A DNA stretch of 17,301 nucleotides from the NCBI GenBank assembly GCA_947176785.1, contig CAMWSA010000036.1:1-17301 (forward strand). Reading direction: 5' to 3'. A program made the position numbers and the translations under genes. The stretch is from an uncultured Lachnospiraceae bacterium. GTDB lineage: Bacteria > Bacillota > Clostridia > Lachnospirales > Lachnospiraceae. Each line of letters begins with the position of its first letter. Position 1 is the first letter of the stretch. Below, piece by piece: positions 1 to 6,998 of this stretch. The notes beneath the pieces were generated by a model that did not search any database, was not told the DNA's origin, and saw only the letters and a list, made by a program, of their open reading frames with translations.

Positions 1-123
1 CTGCTGTGCCACTTCACGGCTCCGCCCCTCGCGTGAATATGACATCAGCCATATGGACAGCGCCCCAATCATGAGCCGCGCTCCCTGAAGCCCAAGCAGC
101 AGTATCTTTGCGCCATACGACAT
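1..123 (-). CDS. possible N-terminus of a membrane protein, cut by the left edge
   Basis: On the minus strand an ATG at 123 opens a frame that stays open for 41 codons to the window edge. An AGAGG ribosome-site-like sequence lies about 6 nt upstream of the ATG. The translation begins MSYGAKILLLGLQGARLMIG and contains a stretch of about 25 mostly hydrophobic residues followed by a charged SREGRSRE segment, as in a first membrane helix. It overlaps the first codons of the unrelated plus-strand ORF that starts at 108. I do not recognise a family. A chance open frame of this length is quite possible, so this is a weak call. Confidence 0.25.
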   Translation of the reverse strand, partial: MSYGAKILLLGLQGARLMIGALSIWLMSYSREGRSREVAQQ

Positions 124-809
124 CGGCTTCCTCTCAAAAGGTGGAGGCGGCGGAGGAGGCAGCGGCGGTATATGACAGCTGGGATGCGCAGATAAAGGAC
201 GATTACGATGAAGAGGGAAATCCGGTGGCGGAAGTGACGGAGGGGGATCTCACCCGGAAGCTGACTTTCGTGGAGACATCCTGGTCAGTGTCCGCAAAAG
301 AGGCGCTGCTTTCCCGGGAAGTCCTTTACTGGACCTGCCAGGCATTACTGGAGTTGGAGCAGTGGACGGGCACTCAGGTGACGGAAGCCTGCTATACGGT
401 GTCTGAATTCGGTGATTTTTATTTTGCCCTTACACCCGGGGATATGAGGCACAGCCGAACCTTTTACAGCAGGTGCTACAGCGGTCTGTCTTTCGTCCGG
501 GGAGAAGTGATTGAAAGCATCAGTTATTCCACGGACATGGATGTGTGGTATTCCCCTGTGAGGCAGTATACTACGCCGCCGAAATATGACAGGATGACTG
601 CCGGGGAAAGACTGGTGTGGTTTTTTGAGCGTTCCGCCATTGCCCGGGGCAGCAAAGTGGAGGAGATCATTTATCCCTGGGAGGGAAATGATTATCTTTT
701 TAGGACGGACCAGGGGACATATTATGATTTTGCAGGCACGGAGGGAGTGGATACTCTGGGAAAGGGCCTGTTTCTCACGGGCCCCTATGACGACTATCCG
801 CAGCATTGA
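108..809 (+). CDS. hypothetical protein, probably missing its N-terminus
   Basis: An open frame of 233 codons starts at a TTG with no ribosome binding site; the frame is open back to a TGA at 72-74 without any ATG. A GTG at 141 is the only other early start and also lacks a ribosome site. The protein opens with a low-complexity Ser/Ala/Glu-rich stretch (about residues 5-22), which resembles the linker that follows the lipobox in clostridial lipoproteins. The rest is a soluble, aromatic-rich domain with many Tyr and Trp residues. No known motif or family is recognised. I infer that the signal-peptide end has been lost, or that this is the C-terminal part of a rearranged gene. The coding nature of residues 40-233 is credible because the frame ends just before a strong terminator. 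Confidence 0.5.
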   Translation: MRHTTSASSQKVEAAEEAAAVYDSWDAQIKDDYDEEGNPVAEVTEGDLTRKLTFVETSWSVSAKEALLSREVLYWTCQALLELEQWTGTQVTEACYTVSEFGDFYFALTPGDMRHSRTFYSRCYSGLSFVRGEVIESISYSTDMDVWYSPVRQYTTPPKYDRMTAGERLVWFFERSAIARGSKVEEIIYPWEGNDYLFRTDQGTYYDFAGTEGVDTLGKGLFLTGPYDDYPQH

Positions 810-867
810 ATAAGTGATGGGGAGTGCGTTTGTTATATGGTTTGACAAACTGGACGGAGAGGGACGC

Positions 868-909
868 AAAACCGGGGGAGCGGAAACGGCTCTCCCGGTT
901 TTGGCAGCT
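868..909 (+). terminator. intrinsic terminator after the 108-809 gene
   Basis: The arms 868-881 (AAAACCGGGGGAGC) and 889-902 (GCTCTCCCGGTTTT) form a 14-bp stem with one G-U pair around a 7-nt loop. Ts finish the right arm, and a T-rich tract (901-920) follows after a short GGCAGC interruption. It separates two convergent genes; on the minus strand the hairpin is followed by only four Ts. Confidence 0.75.
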
Positions 910-911
910 TT

Positions 912-2486
912 TTATTTTTTCCACCGTTCAATCACACAGCTGTGCGGTTTATCCGTTCGGTTTTTATCATAGTTCACTCCCACAAGCAAGATCTCGCCGG
1001 TGTAGTCTTCCAGCGCCTGTGTGTATTGTCTGTTTTTAATCTGCCGGATTGCCGAGTCGGCAGTCCTGTCATATTTCAGTTCAACCACAAGCGCCGGTTT
1101 ACCTGAAGAAGGAAGCGGCAGAAAGACAATATCTGCAAAACCATGCCCTGAAGGCATTTCCCGGATCATTCGATAGTCTTTTCTAGCGCTGTAAAACGCA
1201 AGTCCGATGGCACAGCCAAGGGAATTTTCATCATTGTAGGTCAGTATGGAAGCAATCTCTGTATGGGCCCTGTCAAGTCCCGCTGCAACGCATTGGGCAT
1301 CTCCCCTCAAGGTATCCTCAAGCAGCTGATCAGAAGCTTTCAAAACACGCATGACCTCCGACCAGCCTCCTACACTGATGGCGCTTTCGAACTCCCGGGC
1401 AATCTCCTTATTGGGGATAAAGGCTTCTTCTTTCTGCAAGTTGTAAGCAAGATATCCCAAATGAATTAATAGCGTAAGTACATCATCTTTTGTCTCAAAG
1501 TTGCGCATGTCATTCCGGAAGCTGAGTGTATTTACCTTGACCTGTTCACCACTGAGCATCCGTATAATATCTGCACGGAGGCCGTCAAAGTCCATATCCA
1601 TGTATATTTTCAGTGCATCATAGGTTTCGGTGGAAGTCCAATAATTGGAAAAATTCTGGCGTAGCATGGCTTCCACTACAGATTTCGGATTGTATATATG
1701 CTGAAAATTATTTAACATATATCCGTCGTACCAGCGGCTGGCCAGGGCAAAATCCATGTTAAATCTTTCGCATAACACCCTTACTTCTCCTTCTGTAAAC
1801 CCGGTATATTCTTCAAAAACCCCCTGATTTATCATGGAATATTCCCAGAACATATTCAGCGCTGAATGCTGTCCATATTTTTTCACAGGAAGAATGCCTG
1901 TCATATATGCAAGCGCCACATAATCCTGATCCTTTAAGAGATTGCGCAGGAAATCAAGATATTGTTTTTGCAGAGACTCCGATTCCTGTCGCTCACGCAT
2001 CACGCAGTCCCATTCATCAATCAAAAAAATGAATTGTTTACCTGTATCCGCATAAATCTGTCTTAGCGCAGCGGCAAGCCTCATATCCTGATTTTGCAAA
2101 ATCTTTTTATATTCTTTCCGCAGGTCGTTAAACACTTCCTGCTCCAGATAATCGGTTATCTGCCCTGGCTTCGCTTCAATTAGAAACTGCTGCATATTCA
2201 GGAGAATCACATCATATTGATTCAGGTGTTCATCAAAAGTCGGAACACTCTCCAGCCTGCATCCCCTGAATAAATCTCTCGAATCACAGCCCTGGCTGTA
2301 ATAAGCGGCAAGCATTTTCAACGCCATGGATTTCCCAAAACGTCTTGGCCTGCTGACACAGATAAATTTCTGTTCCGTGTTTATATATTTATTCGTATAT
2401 GCAATCAACCCCGTCTTATCCACATAGATTTCAGAACGGATTGACTGCCAGAAACCTCTGTTTCCCGGATTCAAATAGATTCCCAT
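912..2486 (-). CDS. AAA-ATPase_like / PD-(D/E)XK nuclease-superfamily protein
   Basis: A 524-residue protein of the widespread two-domain type: an N-terminal AAA-ATPase_like domain (PF09820 type) and a C-terminal PD-(D/E)XK nuclease-superfamily domain (PF08011 type). Visible motifs are YVDKTGLI (21-28), the variant Walker A SRPRRFGKS (45-53), Walker B FLIDEWD (154-160), a GILPVKKYGQHSALNMF segment (197-213), NPKSV (266-270), and the nuclease-like core with D452 in GFADIV, E469-x-K471 in VELKY, and the downstream Q482...Y488 motif. Length and domain order are normal and no lesion is seen. The ATG at 2486 is chosen because AGGAGGT lies 7 nt upstream; a GTG three codons earlier sits inside that ribosome site. 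The gene has its own promoter and a hairpin-bearing leader. The biological role of the family is unknown; many genomes carry several copies. Nuclease activity is inferred from the motif only. Confidence 0.85.
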   Translation of the reverse strand: MGIYLNPGNRGFWQSIRSEIYVDKTGLIAYTNKYINTEQKFICVSRPRRFGKSMALKMLAAYYSQGCDSRDLFRGCRLESVPTFDEHLNQYDVILLNMQQFLIEAKPGQITDYLEQEVFNDLRKEYKKILQNQDMRLAAALRQIYADTGKQFIFLIDEWDCVMRERQESESLQKQYLDFLRNLLKDQDYVALAYMTGILPVKKYGQHSALNMFWEYSMINQGVFEEYTGFTEGEVRVLCERFNMDFALASRWYDGYMLNNFQHIYNPKSVVEAMLRQNFSNYWTSTETYDALKIYMDMDFDGLRADIIRMLSGEQVKVNTLSFRNDMRNFETKDDVLTLLIHLGYLAYNLQKEEAFIPNKEIAREFESAISVGGWSEVMRVLKASDQLLEDTLRGDAQCVAAGLDRAHTEIASILTYNDENSLGCAIGLAFYSARKDYRMIREMPSGHGFADIVFLPLPSSGKPALVVELKYDRTADSAIRQIKNRQYTQALEDYTGEILLVGVNYDKNRTDKPHSCVIERWKK

Positions 2487-2536
2487 GAAAAGCACCTCCT
2501 ATCAGAGTTCCGCGTATTCCCTGCCTGCACACAAAC

Positions 2537-2583
2537 CGCTGATGAATGTCTGGCCGCTTCAGGCGTCCAGACATTCATCAGTG
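2537..2583 (-). repeat. long hairpin in the 5' UTR of the AAA-ATPase_like gene
   Basis: A perfect 15-bp inverted repeat (2539-2553 CTGATGAATGTCTGG and 2567-2581) encloses a second short stem, CGC/GCG at 2555-2557 and 2563-2565, with a 5-nt loop. Its base is extended by a G-U and a C-G pair. It lies between the inferred transcription start (about 2606) and the ribosome site, so it would be part of the mRNA leader. No T tract follows, so it is not a simple terminator. It could be an mRNA stabiliser, a protein operator, or the footprint of a small palindromic element. Confidence 0.7.
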
Positions 2584-2613
2584 TGCCCTCCGGGAATATG
2601 CTGTTTCACATCT

Positions 2614-2642
2614 ATTATATGGGAAAAAAATTGAATTAACAA
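2614..2642 (-). promoter_or_regulatory. sigma-A promoter of the AAA-ATPase_like gene
   Basis: On the minus strand, TTGTTA (2642-2637) and TATAAT (2619-2614) are separated by 17 nt. The inferred start is near 2606, giving a leader of about 120 nt that contains the 2537-2583 hairpin. Confidence 0.6.
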
Positions 2643-2765
2643 GCAGAAAGAATTCCCGGGATATGGGAAGATATTCTGATAATTTGTGCAATACAAAGGA
2701 AGCTTTTTCTGGTAAGATATATATTATCAGATAATAAGCAGGAGATATGGGGAGGGGGAAGTCAG

Positions 2766-2927
2766 ATGGCGCAGATACATTTGCGGATTGCGGATTTGCG
2801 GCGGCAGAAAAAAGTGACGCAGCAGGAGTTGGCGGATCGGGTGGGGGTGTCTTACCAGACGGTGAGCCGTTGTCCCATGGCCTGGACCGGCGGGAAGCCC
2901 GGCAGTACTGTGACCGCAATCGGGTGA
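2766..2927 (+). pseudogene. truncated XRE-family DNA-binding protein (HTH fragment)
   Basis: An ATG behind a GGGAGGGGGAAG ribosome site opens a 53-codon frame. Its first 36 residues are a typical XRE/Cro helix-turn-helix start: an LRRQKKVTQQELADRVGVS core followed by YQTVSR. After that the sequence changes abruptly to Pro/Gly-rich translation and stops, where an intact protein would continue with a WE-containing helix and the rest of the HTH domain. I read it as a regulator cut at about 2875 and joined to unrelated DNA. The HTH part is what is directly visible; loss of function is inferred from the truncation. Confidence 0.7.
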
Positions 2928-3019
2928 TCACCGGGTTTTTCCGGGAATACCGGGCAGCGGGTTATACTTTTGTTAAGGGGCATATGATCACTTATGGAAA
3001 AAGGAGTATTATTGATTGA
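2876..3019 (+). pseudogene. unrecognised coding remnant downstream of the HTH fragment
   Basis: In a different frame from the HTH fragment, the stretch from about 2876 to the TGA at 3017-3019 reads like protein: HGLDRREARQYCDRNRVIT followed by GFFREYRAAGYTFVKG. It has no start of its own and begins where the HTH similarity ends, so it is probably the 3' part of another gene joined at about 2876. I do not recognise the family, and the coding assignment rests only on the plausible amino-acid composition. Confidence 0.3.
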
Positions 3020-3128
3020 CATGTATGGTGTGATTATAGAGGAGAGCAAGGGTAATTTCATTCCCTATACCCTGGCTCATTTTCCGGAGACAGAGCATCA
3101 TAGACTGATCCGGGTTTTCCGGCAATAG
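3012..3128 (+). CDS. small ORF of unknown function (38 aa), possibly a remnant
   Basis: A TTG at 3012 lies 5 nt after a GGAG; an in-frame ATG follows at 3021. The 38-residue product contains MYGVIIEESKGNFIPYTLAH and ends FRQ before a TAG. It overlaps the end of the preceding remnant by 8 nt, as translationally coupled genes do. No family is recognised. It may be the N-terminal part of a lost gene or a short leftover; it lies 58 nt before the TIM barrel gene. Confidence 0.3.
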   Translation: MIDMYGVIIEESKGNFIPYTLAHFPETEHHRLIRVFRQ

Positions 3129-3186
3129 GAAAAACGTGCTGGGAAGCCTTGCAATTGCCCATTCTTATAAAGAAAGAGAGGAAGAT

Positions 3187-4050
3187 ATGGCGGAAATTTT
3201 ATGTTCAACAGGGGCCTTGATTGGCAAAGGAAATAACAGGGATTATCATCTGCTTCAGAAGCTGGCAGGGGAACTGGACTGCGACGGGTATGAGTTTATG
3301 ATGTACAGTTCCTGGTACGGGGAATGGGAGATCCTGGCGGATGATCTGGCCGGTTTGGGTCTGTATATGCCGGTGGTGCATTGCGATAAGCGGATTGGGG
3401 AGGCTGTCAGTCAGGGGGAAGATGTGGCTATGGCATGCAGCGAAGCCATGGAAAAATTTCGAGTCAACTGTGAACTGGCCCGGCGGATTGGAGCGAAAGC
3501 ATTGGTTTTGCATCTGTGGGGCGGTATGGCTTCAGACCGGCATTTTGACTATAATATGCGGGCTTATCCCAGACTGCGGGATGCGGCCGAAGACTACGGG
3601 CTGGACTTGCTGGTGGAAAATGTGGTGTGCAATAAGGAAAATCCTTTGAAGCATATGGGCCAGCTGGCCCAGGTCTACCCCCATGTACATTTTGTGTGGG
3701 ATACCAAGATGGCTGCCTTTCATCAGGAGGAAGCCCTGTTGTACAGGGAGGACTATGCCTGGCTCTGGCAGCAGGGACATGTCCGGCATTATCATGTGAA
3801 CGACTATAACGGGGGCTATATGGACTGGGACAGCCTGCATGGGGACGTGCTGCCCGTCGGGGCCGGGCATATTGATTTTGATGCCTTTTTCCGACATATT
3901 CGCCACATCGGGTATGACGGCAGCTTCACCGTGGAGGCCACAGCCTTTGGTTCTGACGGCGCTGTGGATGTGGAGATGCTGAACCAGTGTTTTGAGCGGA
4001 TTCGGCAGGGGATATGCTTTACCGCCGACAAAGGGCAGCAGCCTGTTTGA
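3187..4050 (+). CDS. sugar phosphate isomerase/epimerase-like TIM barrel protein
   Basis: A 287-residue protein of the xylose-isomerase-like TIM barrel family (PF01261 type), which includes sugar epimerases, inosose dehydratases and endonuclease IV-like proteins. Visible family features are the strand-end metal-ligand positions: E36 in GYEFMMY, H65, H109 in LVLHLWGG, E144 in LLVENV, D172 in HFVWDTKM, H201/H203 and D206 in HYHVND, and E250 in FTVEA. The ATG at 3187 is used because AGAGAGGA lies just upstream; an earlier in-frame start at 3136 has no such site. No signal peptide is present, so it is cytoplasmic. The substrate cannot be told from sequence. The last ten or so codons read through DNA that, in another frame, encodes an ABC-ATPase fragment, so the native C-terminus may have been replaced. 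It stands alone without transporter or kinase partners. Confidence 0.8.
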   Translation: MAEILCSTGALIGKGNNRDYHLLQKLAGELDCDGYEFMMYSSWYGEWEILADDLAGLGLYMPVVHCDKRIGEAVSQGEDVAMACSEAMEKFRVNCELARRIGAKALVLHLWGGMASDRHFDYNMRAYPRLRDAAEDYGLDLLVENVVCNKENPLKHMGQLAQVYPHVHFVWDTKMAAFHQEEALLYREDYAWLWQQGHVRHYHVNDYNGGYMDWDSLHGDVLPVGAGHIDFDAFFRHIRHIGYDGSFTVEATAFGSDGAVDVEMLNQCFERIRQGICFTADKGQQPV

Positions 4051-4215
4051 CGGAGAGAACATTGTGACAAAAAGCCCGGAACACCATCGCAGGAATCATA
4101 TTTTGCTGATTTTTCAGAGTTACAGCCTGATTGACTATATGACGCCCGTTGAAAATGTGCGGCTCACCGCCAGGCTGGACGCTCTGTCAGCGGATGCACC
4201 AGGGGGCTTTGGCGC
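4022..4215 (+). pseudogene. fragment of an ABC transporter ATP-binding protein
   Basis: In a frame that overlaps the end of the TIM barrel gene, the translation contains GSSLFDGENIV, then HRRNHILLIFQSYSLIDYMT and PVENVRL. This is the segment from the strand before the Q-loop to the start of the helical domain in MacB/LolD-type ATPases (compare the family pattern FDG.dI...R...I..IFQ.y.Li..lT..ENV). Walker A upstream, and the signature motif and Walker B downstream, are missing. Only about 55-60 residues remain, so it cannot be functional. The Q-loop identification is direct; the subfamily is inferred. Confidence 0.7.
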
Positions 4216-4275
4216 CTCGCCGGGTATAACATCGGTGCATTGCTTGCTACTACTATCAGCGCCTGTAAATGAGGG

Positions 4276-4304
4276 TTGAAGGTTGCCCGTAGCGGTGATA
4301 TACT
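4276..4304 (+). promoter_or_regulatory. sigma-A promoter of the DUF3267 gene
   Basis: TTGAAG (4276-4281) and TATACT (4299-4304) are separated by 17 nt, with a TG one base before the -10 (extended -10). The inferred start near 4311 gives a leader of about 40 nt that ends in the GGAGGG ribosome site of the next gene. Confidence 0.6.
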
Positions 4305-4352
4305 TTGCTCGTGGCAATTCGACAAAAAGCAGTGTTGGACGGAGGGATCAGT

Positions 4353-4961
4353 ATGCCAAGGATTGAATGGAAAGGTATAATAGAGAATCCATCTGATTAT
4401 CAAATGGGATTCTTATCAAAAAATGCAAAGAGACTTAAGATGCCTGAATCATTGAATGAAATGATGATAAAAGCATTACCATTTGTAATACCGTCAATAG
4501 TGATTATTTTCATTGCCATGTTTTTTAAAACAAAATATGCAGGGCAGCCAGTGGTAGCTCCTGCTGCCGTAATTCTTGGGTTTGCTGCCGGTATAGTGGC
4601 ATTATTGATACATGAACTTCTTCACGCAATTGCCTATCCGTCAGAAGCTACTGTGGTTATAGGTCTTGCTCCAAAACAATTTGCGGCAGTTGCATTGGCT
4701 TCCTATCCGCTCAAACGGAGCAGATTTATTTTGATGTGTCTGCTTCCATATCTGCTTGGGATTCTACCCATCATTTTATTTTGTGTATCTCCGGCGGCCA
4801 ATGTAGGAATAAACGGTTTTCTTTTTGGATTATCCATTATGGGACTAACCAGCCCATATGTGGATAGCTATAATGTATATCAGGTATTGCGACAAACAGC
4901 AAAAAGCGACAGTATACAGTTTTATGGCGATGAACTCTATGCAATCTCCCAAAATCCATAA
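4353..4961 (+). CDS. DUF3267 family putative membrane zinc metalloprotease
   Basis: A 202-residue membrane protein. Hydrophobic segments lie at about 41-59, 67-86, 125-144 and 150-166. HELLH (87-91) at the end of the second segment is a perfect HEXXH zinc-binding motif, and D171 with N174 in SPYVDSYNVYQ could supply a third ligand. This arrangement matches the DUF3267 family (PF11667 type), predicted zincins related in layout to site-2 proteases; their substrates are generally unknown. The ATG at 4353 has GGAGGG 6 nt upstream, which decides the start over an in-frame codon at 4305. It is a single-gene unit with its own promoter. Its DNA is more AT-rich than that of the neighbouring isomerase and esterase genes. 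Protease activity is inferred from the motif. Confidence 0.8.
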   Translation: MPRIEWKGIIENPSDYQMGFLSKNAKRLKMPESLNEMMIKALPFVIPSIVIIFIAMFFKTKYAGQPVVAPAAVILGFAAGIVALLIHELLHAIAYPSEATVVIGLAPKQFAAVALASYPLKRSRFILMCLLPYLLGILPIILFCVSPAANVGINGFLFGLSIMGLTSPYVDSYNVYQVLRQTAKSDSIQFYGDELYAISQNP

Positions 4962-5018
4962 GATCTTGCGTTTGTTTTCGCCATAGCGTCTGCTTCCTTA
5001 TATGAAATATGCTCTAGA

Positions 5019-5112
5019 GTCAACGACATGGAAATCTCCGCTTTCAGTTCCTGCGAAAACCATATACGCAAGTTTTCGCAGGGCTTCAAGTGAAATTTCT
5101 AATGTCGTTGAC
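5019..5112. repeat. 94-nt nested palindrome between the DUF3267 gene and thrS
   Basis: Three concentric inverted repeats share one centre: a perfect 11-bp outer pair (5019-5029 GTCAACGACAT with 5102-5112), a middle pair matching at 7 of 8 positions (5031-5038 with 5092-5099), and a perfect 11-bp inner pair (5050-5060 CCTGCGAAAAC with 5072-5082) around an 11-nt loop. No T tract follows on either strand, so it is not a plain terminator. No target-site duplication is evident. It may be a small non-autonomous palindromic element or a folded 3' UTR of thrS. Confidence 0.7.
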
Positions 5113-5176
5113 CATTAATGTCCTTCACTGGCCATGAGAGAATCTCATGATTAAGAAGTCATTTGGAGCATATATC

Positions 5177-5205
5177 GTCAGAGACGTTCCCTTCTGACTT
5201 TTTCA
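5177..5205 (+). terminator. weak terminator downstream of the DUF3267 gene
   Basis: GTCAGA (5177-5182) pairs with TCTGAC (5193-5198), possibly extended by a G-U pair, and is followed by TTTTT (5199-5203). It is a short stem, so efficiency is uncertain. It overlaps the stop codon of the opposing thrS. Confidence 0.45.
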
Positions 5206-6978
5206 TTGCAGATTATCTACAGAATTACAGATCAACTCTGCCAGTTCCTCCAGTGTTATTTCCCCCGGTTCCTGTCCGTCTGCTTCGGCGTCCCTCTGCC
5301 TGACGGATACAGTGTGGCTGCACTTTTCCTTTTCTCCCACAATGAGCATATAGGGGACTCGGTCCAGCCGGGCCTCCCGAATCTTGTATCCCAGCTTTTC
5401 GTCCCTCTCGTCAATCTCTGTCCGAATGTCCTGTTTTCTCAGCTGTCCTGCAACTTCCCTTGCATAGTCCAGATACTTATCGGAGACGGGCAGCACTTTG
5501 ACTTGGACGGGGGACAGCCACAGGGGGAATTTTCCGGCATAGTGTTCGATCAGGATGCCGATAAAGCGCTCAATGGAGCCGAAGATCACCCGATGCAGCA
5601 TGATAGGGCGGTGCTTCTCGCCGTCTGCCCCCATATACTCTATGCCAAATCTTCTGGGCAGCTGGAAATCCAGCTGAATGGTTCCGCACTGCCAGGTCCT
5701 GCCGATGGAATCCCTTAGATGGAAATCCAGCTTCGGCCCGTAGAATGCGCCGTCCCCTTCGTTTATCACATAGGTTTTTCCCATCCCGCTCACCGCGTCT
5801 ATCAATGCCTTTGTTGCAAGCTCCCACTCTTCGTCACTTCCGATGGAGTTTTCAGGTCGGGTGGACAGTTCAATCTCATAAGAAAAGCCAAATCTTTCAT
5901 ACACCTCGTCTATGAGCCGCATGACCCCCTGGATCTCATCCTGCACCTGCTGCTCGGTCATAAAGATATGGGCATCGTCCTGGGTAAGACAGCGCACCCG
6001 CATCAGTCCGTGGAGGGTCCCGGATTTTTCATGCCTGTGTACCAGTCCCAGTTCTCCCATTCTCATGGGGAGATCCTGGTAGGAACGGGGCTGCAGCTTA
6101 TAGACCAGCATTCCGCCGGGGCAGTTCATTGGTCGAATGGCGAAGTCCGTCTCGTCGATTGTGGTGGTATACATTGTTTCACGGTAGTACTCCCAGTGGC
6201 CGGAAGTCTCCCACAACCGGCGGTTCATGATCATGGGGGTGGAGATCTCCACATAACCTTCCCTCGTGTGGAGCTTCCGCCAGTACTCAATCAGCAGATT
6301 TTTGATAATCAGCCCTTTGGGGAGGAAAAAGGGGAAGCCCGGTCCCTCCTCCAACAGGGCAAACAGTCCTAACTCCTTTCCGAGTCTGCGGTGATCCCGG
6401 GCCTTGGCCTCCTCCAGCCGGTGCAGATAATCCTCCAGATCGGATGCCTTGGGAAAAGAGATTCCATATATCCGGGTCAGCATCTGGTTTTTTTCGTCTC
6501 CCCGCCAGTAGGCTCCGGCTACGGATAATAGTTTGACGGCTTTGATGGGACTGGTATTGGTGAGATGGGGACCTGCGCAGAGTTCCGTATAATCTCCCTG
6601 TCTGTAAAAGGTAAGTTCCTCGTGGTCAGGCAGTTCATGAATCAGTTCCTGCTTGAAGTCCTCTTTAGCATTTTCCATATAGGAGAGAGCCTCCCTGCGG
6701 GATACCGCCTGAACCTGGAGAGACAGGGATTCTCTCGCCAGCCTTTTCATTTCGTCCTCCAATGCCGGCAGATTTTCTTCCGAAAAAGGGAATGAAAAAG
6801 CAAAATCATAGTAGAACCCATTGTCCGTTGCCGGACCGATGGCGCATTTGGTGTCGGGATACAGATGCTTGACGGCCTGGGCCAGCACGTGGGCGCTGGT
6901 GTGCCAAAATGCCTTTTTCCCCTCCTTTTCGTCAAAATCAGATGTGGTGATTTCTCCGTTTCTGTGTAGAACCTTCAT
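5203..6978 (-). CDS. thrS: threonine--tRNA ligase, short form without the TGS domain
   Basis: A 591-residue class II aminoacyl-tRNA synthetase that charges tRNA-Thr. Order of parts: a stub of about 20 residues; an editing domain with H26-x3-H30 (HTSAH) and C134-x3-H138 (CAGPH); the catalytic core with zinc ligands C286 (MNCPGG), H337 (DDAHIF) and H462 (MLHR); motif 2 around RMGELGLVHRHEKSG (306-320); motif 3 HRVIFGSIERFIG (462-474); and an anticodon-binding domain from about 487. The usual N-terminal TGS domain of about 60 residues, present in the forms of roughly 640 residues, is absent. All catalytic and editing residues are intact, so it should be active. The ATG at 6978 has AAAGGAG 5 nt upstream. 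A T-box leader lies upstream, so expression should rise when uncharged tRNA-Thr accumulates. Whether a second, full-length enzyme exists in the genome cannot be seen here. Confidence 0.97.
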   Translation of the reverse strand: MKVLHRNGEITTSDFDEKEGKKAFWHTSAHVLAQAVKHLYPDTKCAIGPATDNGFYYDFAFSFPFSEENLPALEDEMKRLARESLSLQVQAVSRREALSYMENAKEDFKQELIHELPDHEELTFYRQGDYTELCAGPHLTNTSPIKAVKLLSVAGAYWRGDEKNQMLTRIYGISFPKASDLEDYLHRLEEAKARDHRRLGKELGLFALLEEGPGFPFFLPKGLIIKNLLIEYWRKLHTREGYVEISTPMIMNRRLWETSGHWEYYRETMYTTTIDETDFAIRPMNCPGGMLVYKLQPRSYQDLPMRMGELGLVHRHEKSGTLHGLMRVRCLTQDDAHIFMTEQQVQDEIQGVMRLIDEVYERFGFSYEIELSTRPENSIGSDEEWELATKALIDAVSGMGKTYVINEGDGAFYGPKLDFHLRDSIGRTWQCGTIQLDFQLPRRFGIEYMGADGEKHRPIMLHRVIFGSIERFIGILIEHYAGKFPLWLSPVQVKVLPVSDKYLDYAREVAGQLRKQDIRTEIDERDEKLGYKIREARLDRVPYMLIVGEKEKCSHTVSVRQRDAEADGQEPGEITLEELAELICNSVDNLQ

Positions 6979-6998
6979 TGCTGCTCCTTTCTTGATTT

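Noticed and set aside
3035..3040. Promoter TTGATT-N17-TATAGA (3012-3040) for the TIM barrel gene
   Set aside because: Spacing is right but both boxes are poor and coincide with a possible small coding region; too weak to list as a feature.
5719..6372. Plus-strand open frame of 217 codons inside thrS
   Set aside because: Opposite strand of a fully recognisable synthetase; no start signals.
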